Below the pieces are notes generated by a model, which was not told the origin of the DNA, did no database searches, and saw only the letters and a list, made by a program, of their open reading frames with translations. A stretch of 64,000 nt of DNA, taken from assembly GCA_037178675.1 (NCBI GenBank), contig JAYMGJ010000152.1, forward strand, positions 62,001 to 126,000. Direction: 5' to 3'. Shown here piece by piece: positions 23,417 to 33,158 of the stretch. Position numbers and translations under genes: made by a program. Numbering within the stretch: the first letter of the stretch is position 1; each line of letters opens with the position of its first letter. Source of the DNA: Scleroderma bovista (taxonomy: Eukaryota; Basidiomycota; Agaricomycetes; Boletales; Sclerodermataceae).

Positions 23417-24515
23417 ATGATCTCTGCCCGCAATCTTGCCACGGCATTCGGACGGAAAAGGATACTCAGAACTACACGCATACCACGCACAGGAAGTGCT
23501 TTAACATCGATGCAAACTCTGGGACCTATGAACTTCAGTGCGGGGCCTATCGTCTGGGTTGACTGCGAAATGAGCGGACTCAATCCTCGGAAGGATAGGC
23601 TCCTTGAGATTGCGGTATGATTTCTTCACGTTGAGAGCATCTTGCATGGATATTTTTTCCCTAGATCCTCATAACAAATGGCAATATGGAGCTGGTGGAT
23701 GAGGGCATAGAATTCGTCATCAAGACTGATCGTTCTGTTCTGGAGAAGTGAGCCATTTTCGCTCTGGTTGTACTTCCACAGATTCTCATGTTCCACGAGC
23801 ATGGACGAGTGGTGTAAGACTCATCATGGTCAAGTAAGTACAGCCAAACTCGCCAAAAGCACGACATATTGAAAAGCGTGCAGTCGGGCCTGACTCGAGC
23901 TTGCCTCTCCTCTCCGTACAGCAAAGATGACGTTTCGATGGCCATCCTGCAGTACATCAGAAAATGGATACCAGAACCGCGAACTGCAGTTCTTGCAGGT
24001 AACTCCGTTCATGTGGATCGGTCATTTTTAATCGAGGAGTTGCCTGAGGTCGTGGATTGGCTCCACTATCGGTAAGAATTGTGAAGCGTTTCCTCATTTG
24101 TGCTAACTCTGTTTTCCTATAGCATTATTGGTGGGTAGTTGACCCTCCTTCGTCGCCGCCACCGTACTTAGGTACATCCTTGTATGATTTCGGCCAAAGA
24201 TGTTTCAACGATCAAGGTAGGCCGACCTCCTGCTCCCCTGCTCCACCAAAAACTGTAATTTTTTTTTTCCTTCAGGAACTTTGCCGCAGGTGGTATCCAA
24301 GGCTAGAGGTCCCAAAAGCTCACTCTGGAGGAAGTCATAGGTATGAATAGAAAAAGGACGATGTTTTCGTTTATTCACATTTGCAGAGCACTAGATGATA
24401 TCCAAGGTTCGATTCGAGGTTAGTGACTCCATTTTCGAAGTACCCCATCTGCTTACACCCAACAGAACTTACGTGGTACCGAGAGAATATCTTCCGCGAA
24501 CCTGCTGACCTGTAA
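23417..24515 (+). CDS. Oligoribonuclease (REX2-like DEDDh 3'-5' exonuclease)
   Basis: Exonuclease that degrades 2-5-nt RNA oligomers, usually mitochondrial in fungi. The start at 23417 gives a basic, Ser/Thr/Ala-rich leader (MISARNLATAFGRKRILRTT) fitting mitochondrial import; an internal Met before FSAGPIVWVDCE could give a cytosolic form. Motifs in order: VDCEMSGLNPRKDRLLEIAV (DxE), MDEWCKTHHGQSGLTRACL, LAGNSVHVDRSFL (Asp), IIDVSTIKELCRRWYPRLEV, SGGSHRALDDIQGSIREL (His and Asp), ending TWYRENIFREPADL. Seven or more small exons are needed. The intron acceptor before MDEWC is ambiguous and could add six residues. The TAA stop is at 24513-24515. All DEDDh residues are present. Confidence 0.9.
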
Positions 24516-25249
24516 CGGCTTTGACAGAGGTAGGCCGCAGCGGCGTTCATTGAGGTAACAGCTTCATAGGCGCGACTATCCCCTTACGTGATATCCGGAA
24601 GCTGGAGCGCATGTCATAGATTAATTTACAGCAGTGCGTCTCTTCAAAGGACCTGTGTACCCTCGTGTCATTTGCAATAAACCCACATCTATGATATCTT
24701 CCGCTTTCCGGCGGGGATTGGGTTCCGAAGAATTGCAGCACAAACTCATCGGAAAGCCAGCTGATACCTTGTTGCAAGATTTCCTCTCAACACAGTCAGC
24801 GACCACTGCTGAATGTCATCTTGAAATGCATCCAATGACGAACGTTGTCTTTCTGGTCTTCCCAAGAGCGTCGAAAGCATCTGACATTGAGGCATGAGAA
24901 CATCAGTGTCAGATCTCCAAAAATTTCAGTTGTATAGACAATTCCAGCAAGTGCTTTTTGTAAAGCTTGAGGTGTTGCGTTTTGGAACGAACCAGATATT
25001 TCGCGCACTTAAAAGGTCATTCTCTTCGAAAATCAGAATGAAACTCAACCTGCCATAAATTATGTAGTTACCGTGCTCACTGTCGGAAATCTACAATAAC
25101 AAGCCGAGGGCTTTGAATCTCGAACAGAATACCCCATTCAACATTCCGCGAGTGTCAATGATTGCACGAACGAGGATCATCCTGCTTTAGGCCTGAAAAT
25201 TTGATGACCAAATTGCTTCCTCTTCTCAGAATGAACGGGAGACCCCATG
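24516..25249. other. Intergenic region
   Basis: About 730 bp after the oligoribonuclease stop. A plus frame of 87 codons (24634-24897) shows no family resemblance. No promoter element or repeat stands out. Confidence 0.45.
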
Positions 25250-25830
25250 TAACCATGTTGTTTCGACGTTGCTGGTGCTGGTGCTGGTTGTAGTCATCGC
25301 CGTCATGGTCATTGACGTTGCTGGCGCTGGTGGTAGTTGGTGTCTACATCGGTAGTCGTCGTCGTCGTGGCTGTTGACATTGTTGGTGGGGTGGTAGTCA
25401 ACTTGTTGTTGACGTGGTGGGCATGGTCGTCATCGACGGTGATGATGCCATTGGTAGTCAGTGCATTGGTAGTCATTGTCGTACTTACCGTAGCCGTTGA
25501 CATTGCTACTGGTGGTAGGTCGGTGTCAACGGTGATTGTGATGGAGTCATCATCAACTGTGTGGTGGTCAGCGTCAACAATGGTGGTCCCATTTGTCCTC
25601 ACTGCGGCTGTTGACGTTGCTAGCAGGGGAGTTGTTGTCGTTGTCGTATCGTGGACATGGATGTTGGTTGTGTTGGATGTTGAGGTTGAACGTTGGACGT
25701 TGAGGGCGAGGGTGGTCGTAACCTAGATACCCGCCGTGGCCTGGGCATACCTGCAGGGGGGTCGGTGACTCGGTGGGGAACAATTTCATAATATACACGT
25801 CTCCGAGACCCAAAAGGATAACGAGCAGTG
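25250..25830. repeat. Degenerate GT/GAC-rich repeat tract (minisatellite-like)
   Basis: Strongly G/T-biased on the plus strand, built from diverged copies of a unit of the form TTGACRTTGCTRSTGGTGGTAG. Copies are recognisable near 25265, 25313, 25375, 25497 and 25611, together with short (GTC)n and (GGT)n runs near 25350-25370. Both strands stay open for 79-129 codons (Val-rich on plus, Thr-rich on minus), which is a by-product of composition. Copy spacing is irregular (about 50-125 bp), so the units have diverged or were never strictly tandem. Confidence 0.6.
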
Positions 25831-25967
25831 TTGGTCGTTGTCAAAATATTGGTATCGGAAAGCCAGTGACAGAGTTCTCGTCGATTGTGGTAAGCACTCG
25901 ATTTCGCGCTGTTCCTTCAAGTTGTAGTTAACCCCGTAAGTGGGTTCTGGTAGCAATCACTAAGTCT

Positions 25968-27192
25968 ATGAGCGAACTCACAGAAGCACGGGCGGAACTG
26001 GCTCGGCTGGAGAAACAAGAGCAGCAACTTGCAAAGGAACTTCTCCATGTCCGTGCTGCTATTCGAGCACAGAGGACTAAACTAGAGGAACTCGTTAGGC
26101 AATTACCCACCCCCATCAATCGCCTTCCCAACGAGACTCTTCTGCAAATCATCGAGCTTTCCATGCACTCACCTATCAAACTAGCTGGTGTATCACGTCG
26201 CTGGAGAGGTATGATACTGCATTGCCCCAGTTTCTGGACAACAAGGTCACTCCAAGGCGACACATGTCGCTCTTGAAGGCACAAGTGACTAGAAGTGCTG
26301 AATTACCCCTGGAAGTCGAGATTTGTTCTTGGAGCAATAGCGAAACTGAGGAGAGAGTGCGCACCGCTGGTATAGCCTCATGATCCAAAAACATGTCCAC
26401 AACTCGCTTTTAAACAATTTATTGACAAGGTTGAATAGTTCCATATATCCCATCCTCACCCATGTTTCGATCGGGAACATCAGGTTCAACGGCTCACTTG
26501 GAGTTCCACTGTTCTATTCTGGAAACTGTCCTCGTCTGCAACACCTTGAGCTGGGACCATACGTAAAACATCCATACTGGACCCAGGTACCACTCAGCGT
26601 CACATCCCTTTCCCTTTCCCTTCGTCTCGTCGGTGGAGAAGTTCGGCCGTTTTTCCAGCACCCCTCTTTCCAGAAGTTAACGATGCTCTTTATCGATGTG
26701 TCGGATCAAATGCTGGATCTGAATCCTGATAGTGTCCATTTTCCACTCCTCGAAAAGCTTGTTTGCAGATCCAATGAGCTACTAATACAGGCCATTGTAG
26801 CTCCCAACATCACTCACCCCGAATATCATTCACACCACTTGCAGAGTATAAATGGCGATATATTCAACCCTCGCACTCCTAGGTTTCCGAAGGTTACCCG
26901 CCTTGTTTTTGACTCGGTTCTGTGCTTTAAGACGTTTTGAGGGGAAATATGTACTTTTATTTCCTTCGAGGAGGCGCCTTCGTCTCACGATATCCCACAC
27001 AATGCTTCTACCACGGCATTTCTGCATGCCGGATTGACACCTCCAGATTTAGGATCAACTTGGGATACCTTCCCTCCTGTGGTCATACTACAAAGAACCA
27101 TCAATGTCAATGTAGGTATGCAAGAACGGGAGTGGATGCACTTGAAGGACCCCTGGCAATCGACAAGGATCTCGGCGATGCCCTCATATTGA
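25968..27192 (+). pseudogene. F-box protein pseudogene (frameshifts and in-frame stop)
   Basis: The start gives a coiled coil (MSELTEARAELARLEKQEQQ) followed by an F-box, INRLPNETLLQIIELSM, then KLAGVSRRWRGMILHCPSFW. F-box proteins recruit substrates to SCF ubiquitin ligases, and this coiled-coil-plus-F-box layout is common in large agaricomycete families. The frame breaks after PSFWTT at about 26240, where KVTPRRHMSLLKAQVTRSAE continues in another frame. It breaks again at about 26345, where AHRWYSLMIQKHVHN resumes in a third. LRR-like sequence follows (RLQHLELGPYVKHPYW; LTMLFIDVSDQM) until an in-frame TGA at 26938-26940, after which the same frame stays open to 27192 (LTPPDLGSTWDTFPPVVIL). 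No consensus intron removes these lesions. Sequencing error is the main alternative. Confidence 0.7.
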
Positions 27193-27287
27193 TTTGCGAG
27201 AGTGCCCCGGGAAAGAAGACGGGAGGTCAGCATCGTATTCCCACCGTTCTGACTAGAAGCACTGAATAACGTTGTATACCATTCATA

Positions 27288-28558
27288 TCACGAAGGAAAC
27301 AGGTAAATTTGGGTCAACGAGGTTACATCTTGTGACTGTAAACCTGATGCGTAGTCGGTCCAAGGTTGTGTGCTTGCATTTGCAGCTTCGGTAGACGTGT
27401 CTGGAGCGATGGTGAAGAAATCCATGCTGGTGTTGTTCATTATTAGTACGTATCCACCCCAGCTGTCATCAGTGAGATTTGTTTGGAACCGCAACATCCC
27501 CGCGATGAGTTTCTTCGTGTCTGTCGTGTCTGTCAAGTTTGCCTGGAAAAGGTAGAAAGCAACAGGGAGCGACTCATAAGTGCGATAGGTGTGGTGATGC
27601 CGTGAGTACCACCACCACCACCACCGCGCAGTGCCCAGAACAGGTCAGAGTTCTGATACTTGTTGGCTGTAAGGAGTTCCCCAGTAGAAGTGACCACTGT
27701 GATCTCGATTGCATTGTCGACCCCTAAACCACAAGATCAGCATGAAGGTAATGCGGCAGTCCACAGCCATACCAAGACCATAAGTAGGCGACAAAGCCCT
27801 GTGCCAACCGCCTTGAAGCCAGCCACCAGCTGCACCAACGGACCAAGAGAAGCCCCGGCAACTATCATATGACCGTACTGGTTCATGGTATCATAAGCCT
27901 CATGCCATTGGACGCCAGCGTCAAGTGTTACAGCTGTTGAAGGCGCTCCCTGTGGAACAAGGGTGGCTTCGTACGCGATGTTCTTCATGTTGTGCGTCCG
28001 CACCACAAATACTCTGGCTTGCGTCCAAGGAAATCGTGCCCGAATCATCTGGATCAGGATCATGGTAATCGGGTACAATTAGGATGTCCACTTACCCTGT
28101 ATTCTTGACATTGACAACCGATTTTAGATTGCAAAGTTGACGGCGGCTAGGACGTCTCCTGGTGTACGGATGTCCACACCAATCACTGGTACATTTCCTT
28201 GATTGCAAGAAATTCTGAGAAATGTATTGAGATAACAAGCACTTGTGGTACCGTTCTTAAATTCGAAAGTCTCAAAATTGGGGGCTTCCATCGAGCCTGG
28301 CACCGAGGAACGCCAAATACCATCCGTCCAGTTCTGGATGACTTCTGAACAGTTTTCCGATGGGCTCGCACCAGGATAGCAAGCAGAATCAGTGGGAAGA
28401 GGATAGATGAGGGGTGGAGAAACTTGGGATTCAAGTTGGGCAAACCTCGCAGCATCCGGCCATTCAAGGATTTTCACATCGCGGATTTTTTTGGGGTTTA
28501 CAGTTCCGTATACATACTTCCGCACTGCGAGCGCGGCATGGCAACGAACGGTCTTCAT
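27288..28558 (-). pseudogene. Berberine-bridge-type FAD-linked oxidoreductase pseudogene
   Basis: Remnant of a secreted flavin oxidase-like protein. Family sequence can be followed in order: CYPGASPSENCSEVIQNWTD and QGNVPVIGVDIRTPGDVLAA (N-terminal region), NLKSVVNVKNTG, HDFLGRK, RTHNMKNIAYEATLVPQGAP, VTLDAGVQWHEAYDTMNQYG, then GGWLQGGWHRALSPTYGLG. A valid 48-nt intron leads to [20 protein letters not shown] and [11 protein letters not shown], then [20 protein letters not shown]. The frame changes at least three times, at about 28040 (after HDFLGRK), 27855 (before SVGAAGG) and 27595 (after GGGTHG). The frame ends at 27288, so roughly the last 200 residues, including the C-terminal BBE segment, are missing. 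It is inactive as it stands. Confidence 0.75.
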
Positions 28559-29259
28559 GTTCTAAGCCATCAGAATGAGACTAGATTGGCTGAAATGAAG
28601 AGAAGGGTGCACTGGGGGCTTTGTAACTGTAAATCCAGTTGGGCCAGCCTGATCTCAGGCGACCGAAAGGTATTTTGTTTGTCTCTCAATATTTGCAGTG
28701 ACAGTCATCGATTCATCCTTCAGTTGACTCTCGTGTTGTCTGCCATGGAGCTGACATGAATTCCGTACGTAATTGACAAATGACCACCAGAACCCCGGCC
28801 AATTTATTATTATACTTGATGCTGCCAGTGCGTCGAATATTCTCATATTTTCACGGAAGTGACACGTTGATATGAGAAGAAAAGATGAGGCTTCACAAGA
28901 AACGGCGACTGCGGTCGTGGAAGGTGGTTCATAGACTTTGGACGGTCATCACGTCAAATTTGATGGCTCCTTGGCATGGTTTCGAAATCTGTGGACGAGC
29001 TCAGTTGAGCTTGGCACTCTCGCACTTGAGCAAACCCTCTGAGAGTCTGGGAGTCTCATTGGCTAATCTGAGGATCTAAGCGAGCACAAGCCGGGGCTTA
29101 CAGCATGACTTACCCAAGTCACTTCCAAACAGAGGTGGGTGGTTTGTGCAGATCGGTGTCTAGGATTCGGTTATAAAGAGCAAACGTCCATCATGGTGGG
29201 TTTTCATTCTTGGTCACCGTCCTCCTGCCCGTTTTCAACGGCTTCGCCGACCGTCCATC
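28559..29259. other. Intergenic region upstream of the sedolisin gene
   Basis: About 700 bp between the 5' end of the oxidoreductase pseudogene and the protease start, so a divergent promoter region. Apart from the TATA box listed separately, no gene was recognised. Confidence 0.5.
29172..29178 (+). promoter_or_regulatory. TATA box of the sedolisin gene
   Basis: TATAAAG in the context GGTTATAAAGAG lies 82-88 bp before the start codon at 29260, a normal spacing for a short-leader fungal gene. It matches the consensus well. A TATA-containing promoter fits a regulated secreted protease. Confidence 0.5.
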
Positions 29260-31746
29260 ATGCGCTTCCAACTCTTGTCTTTCGTTACTCTCAGTCTCTC
29301 CCTTGTCGCGTTCGCCGAACCCACCCTCAGCCCGTATGTTATACATGAAAAACGCGCTTCTATCCCCCCCGGATGGTCTCTTGCTCGTCGTCAAGACGCG
29401 TCCTCAACAATTCCTCTTCGTTTCGCCCTGAAACAAAAGAACATTGAAAACGTCGGGGACTTCCTTCTTGAAGTGTCTGACCCAGCCTCCCCCAGCTACG
29501 GTAAACATTGGACCGCCTACGACATTGCCCGCAAGTTCGCTCCGAGCAGCACCACTATTGATGTCGTGCGCACATGGCTTTTCGAGAGCGGCATCGAAGA
29601 CCATCGTATCACACTCAGTACATCCAAGGGCTGGATCAATGTCCTTGTCTCCGCCGAAGAGGCAGAGCGCCTCATGAACACCGAATACAACGTTTACAAG
29701 CACGTTTCTGGTACCGAGCACATTGGTAAGCCAGTGCAGGAATAGTATGAAATGGCTGTCTGACATCTAAATGATTGATTCCTCAGCTTGTGAAGCGTAC
29801 CATCTTCCGGAACATGTTAGCAGCCACGTCGACTTCGTACTCCCTTCGGTGCACTTTGATACCAAGCATGGCCGCCGTGATACAAATAATGGCCCCACAA
29901 TCAAGGTCGGAACGCCTGGAAGCGGTTTTTATGGCCCCGCATCGTCAGGTTTTTTCGACAACATTTTCACCGATCTCGAACATTGTGACAAAGCCACCAC
30001 TCCTGCATGTCTCAGGGCCCTTTATGGATTATACTACGAACCCCAAGAAACGGATAAGAACAGCTATGGAATCGGTTTGTGTATCTATCCTATTATAATA
30101 GTCGTCGTTAATTGTACGCAGTGGAATACACCCCACAGACGTTTATTCAGAGTGATCTACAGCTATTTGCAAAGAATTACTCTCAGGACCTCATCGGGAA
30201 GTCACCCAATCTAGTTTCCATCGATGGCGGTAAGTCACACAAGTCAACATTGCATTACTTCGCCCCTTGACTCAATTAATGTTGCAGGCGACCTCAACAC
30301 GCCAGAGTACAGCGTCGATTACAATGCCGAGTCCAATCTTGACCTCCAATACGCCATGGCGCTTGTCACTGGCAAACAGCCCGTCCAGCTCTATCAAGTT
30401 GGCGACCACATTGTTGGTGAGCCCAAAGTTTTTCTTCGTCAGTAGCAAAACAAATTGGTTTCCACGACAGGTGCTTCTTTTAACAACTTCCTTGATGCAA
30501 TTGATGGGTCGTACTGTGACTTTGAGGGTGGGGATGATCCCAACGAAGATGGTATCTATCCAAATGAGCAACCTGGTGGCTACAATGGTACATACATCTC
30601 TTTGCATATCAGCCAACCATTTGACCTACCCCATAGGCAAGGATTGTGGTACTGTGAAACCTGCCTCGGTGATCTCCACCTCCTATGGATATAATGAGGC
30701 GGACCTCTCTCGTGCCTATACGGCTCGCCAGTGCGCGGAGTACGCCAAGCTTGGACTCCAGGGTGTTACGGTGGTCTACAGCTCTGGCGACTTCGGCGTT
30801 GCGGGAAACGGTGGCAATTGTTTAAATGATGATGGTGAGTCACCTAGCGGGGGCTGGAATAAATAACTTCTAACGTGTTGCCATTTCCACAGGCTCCCAA
30901 AGCACAAATGGCAAGCGCTTCAATCCTTCCTTCCCGTCAACATGCCCTTGGATCACCGCGATTGGCGCAACAACGCTGAAGCCCAATGCAACTGTGTTCG
31001 AGCCACACCCTGAAAAAGCATGCGAGGATGTTATCCAATCTGGTGGCGGGTTCAGCAACTACTTCGACATGCCCGACTATCAGAAGAATGCTGTTCAGGG
31101 CTGGTTCCAGCAATACGGGGCTGAATATGTGAATGAGTATGGCAACCGTTGGAACTCGACCGGTACAGTACGTGGTCTAAATTGGGCGTTAACCCATGTA
31201 TGTGGATTTACTTTTACTCACGCGCATTGTAGAGTCGTGCCTACCCAGATATCTCGGCAAATGGGGCTAATTATGCCGTTGCAGTGCGTTCCGACTCCCC
31301 AGAGTGTCCCGCTCATGCTTATTTATGCCTTGGGATATGGTAGATCAATGGTAAATTCAAATCCATCTTTGGCACATCTGCATCCACCCCCGTCATTGGA
31401 GCAATTCTGACGATGGTAAACGATGTCCGACTTTTGGCAAATCAGCCACCGATTGGATTCATCAATCCTTCCGTACGTTTTCACCCCAGCGTCTACGTTT
31501 TCAACTCACCTTGGATAATAGCTATACGCGGGCCAGTTCTTACTGAATGACATCACTGAAGGGAGCAATCCGGGTTGTGGTACGAATGGATTCAATGCGA
31601 CCACAGGATGGGATCCCGCAACAGGTTTGGGCACACCGAACTTCCTTGGCTTGTTGGGTCTCTTTTTACCCTCTCCTCAATTCAACCTGGCCACCCTACT
31701 TGGAGGTGACATGTTTGGCAAACTGGCGGCACCGCCAACTCACTAA
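29260..31746 (+). CDS. Secreted sedolisin (tripeptidyl-peptidase, peptidase family S53)
   Basis: Acidic serine-carboxyl protease secreted to digest external protein. Signal peptide MRFQLLSFVTLSLSLVAFAE, then a pro-kumamolisin prodomain (FLLEVSDPASPSYGKHWTAY to about residue 190). The catalytic domain begins with ACLRALYGLYYEP. The catalytic Glu and Asp lie in ESNLDLQYAMALV. VTVVYSSGDFGVAGNGGNC supplies the conserved Asp, and FGTSASTPVIGAI the Ser. The calcium site is in the C-terminal NDITEGSNPGCGTNGFNATT and GWDPATGLGTPNF blocks. About nine introns are needed; several N-glycosylation sites occur (NRWNST, KPNAT). The reading ends GDMFGKLAAPPTH with TAA at 31744-31746. Length about 610 residues, as usual for fungal family members. 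A complete-looking gene beside two decayed ones. Confidence 0.92.
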
Positions 31747-33158
31747 GGCTATCCAACGCGTGGATGTGACGAACATTTCGCTTTAGAAACCAACTCCTAT
31801 ACCCTTGAACTTTCACTCTCTGTAAACATTCTTTTGTCTGCGCCGTTCTTTTTAGTGATCTCTCTAACGGATGTTCTGTACACAAAGAAAGGATTTTCCC
31901 CTCCTTTCGATAATGACTGCCGATGAAACTATTTCCTACAGTCAAAGTTGGGGCGGTGTGCACCGATATCATGGGGTGGGTGTTGCAGCTGGTGTAGATC
32001 CCGTGGTGTAATCGATACTACAATAGCAGGTTGAGCAGACTGTTCACCTGCTGCTGTAGCGACGAGAATAGGGCCAGAATCCATTGGAGGTACGCACCAA
32101 TGTTTGGCTAGCCCACACCTAGACATCGACTCTCGTCGATGCCCATATTTGGGATTCCTTTGGCTCCTGAGATCTCCAATGGAGATTGTGGAAGCCTGAA
32201 GAAGGGGCGAAGAAATCTGCAAGCCCTTTACAATGAACCATCTATCCATTTTATCCTACCCTCAAAGCTTACGACTGTATCGTTAGTGAGACGGACTGAC
32301 GAAATGAAATAAAATAGATAAAGCTCAGGTCTCAAGGGACAAATTGATATCGCCAGCACAGTAATAATTGGGCATCCCGAGACTTGATTGAGGTGAAGGT
32401 GGCGATCGACGGAATCTACAAGACAAGCATCAGATGCGGGGTGGGCGGGCCCCTCACGAAGAATGGCAGGCACTGTCCCGATCACGGCACCCATGTGAGT
32501 CTCGAGCGAGGTGAAAATGTCACTTGAGGAATCCAAGAGCGTGGTGGGGTGAAAACCAAGAGCCCGAGGGTGCATATCACCGCTTCCGGAGTCCAAGTTC
32601 AAAAAGGCTTGATGAACAAGTCATCATCACAACACCAACTTTGCCAATTACAGGCGAGGGAAGCTTCCAGTTGTCCCCAGCGGCAAGTAGAGTATACCTC
32701 TTGAGAGTCTAAGGTTGCCTGGCTATCATCTCAGTCGTATCGTTCCCGCCCGCTCTCGCGCTTGCTATTTCAAAACAGGTTACCCAAAGAAATGGGGGAC
32801 ATAACTAGGAATGAGCTGGGTAAGTAGTCAATGGCACTGGGAGAGGGAGAGAGTGAAATAGCAACCAAATTGTTCCGACTTCGGATGATAAGGGAATGCT
32901 TCTGGATTCCCACGACGTCGGGTAGCGCAGCGCTAATCTGTCAGATACTAGAGATAGATATGCCGGGCACTGAGTACTGAACTCGGAAACAAATACTGGT
33001 GAGCCCGGACGGGTCATATAAGCTCTCCCCCACGCCACTACCTCCGTTCAGGGAACAACGAATAGAACCTGGACCCTTTAAGAAGGGGATCCAACGATGG
33101 CTTTACATCGTCCTATTTCCCCGGTAAACACCCTCGCCGCTAGCACGCATACCCATCG
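31747..33158. other. Intergenic region
   Basis: About 1.4 kb. A minus-strand frame at 32228-32602 (124 codons) has a mixed, coding-like composition but no recognisable family or partner exons. A CT-rich stretch near 32840 reads on the minus strand. The last part should be the arrestin-like promoter. No gene is called. Confidence 0.45.

Noticed and set aside
25309..25813. Long open frames on both strands in the repeat tract (Val-rich plus, Thr-rich minus)
   Set aside because: They follow from the skewed G/T composition and repeat units, overlap antisense, and lack introns or family resemblance.
32228..32602. 124-codon minus-strand frame (MNLDSGSGDMHPRALGFHP)
   Set aside because: The composition is plausible, but there is no recognised family, no promoter and no convincing partner exon, so it is left as unassigned intergenic sequence.
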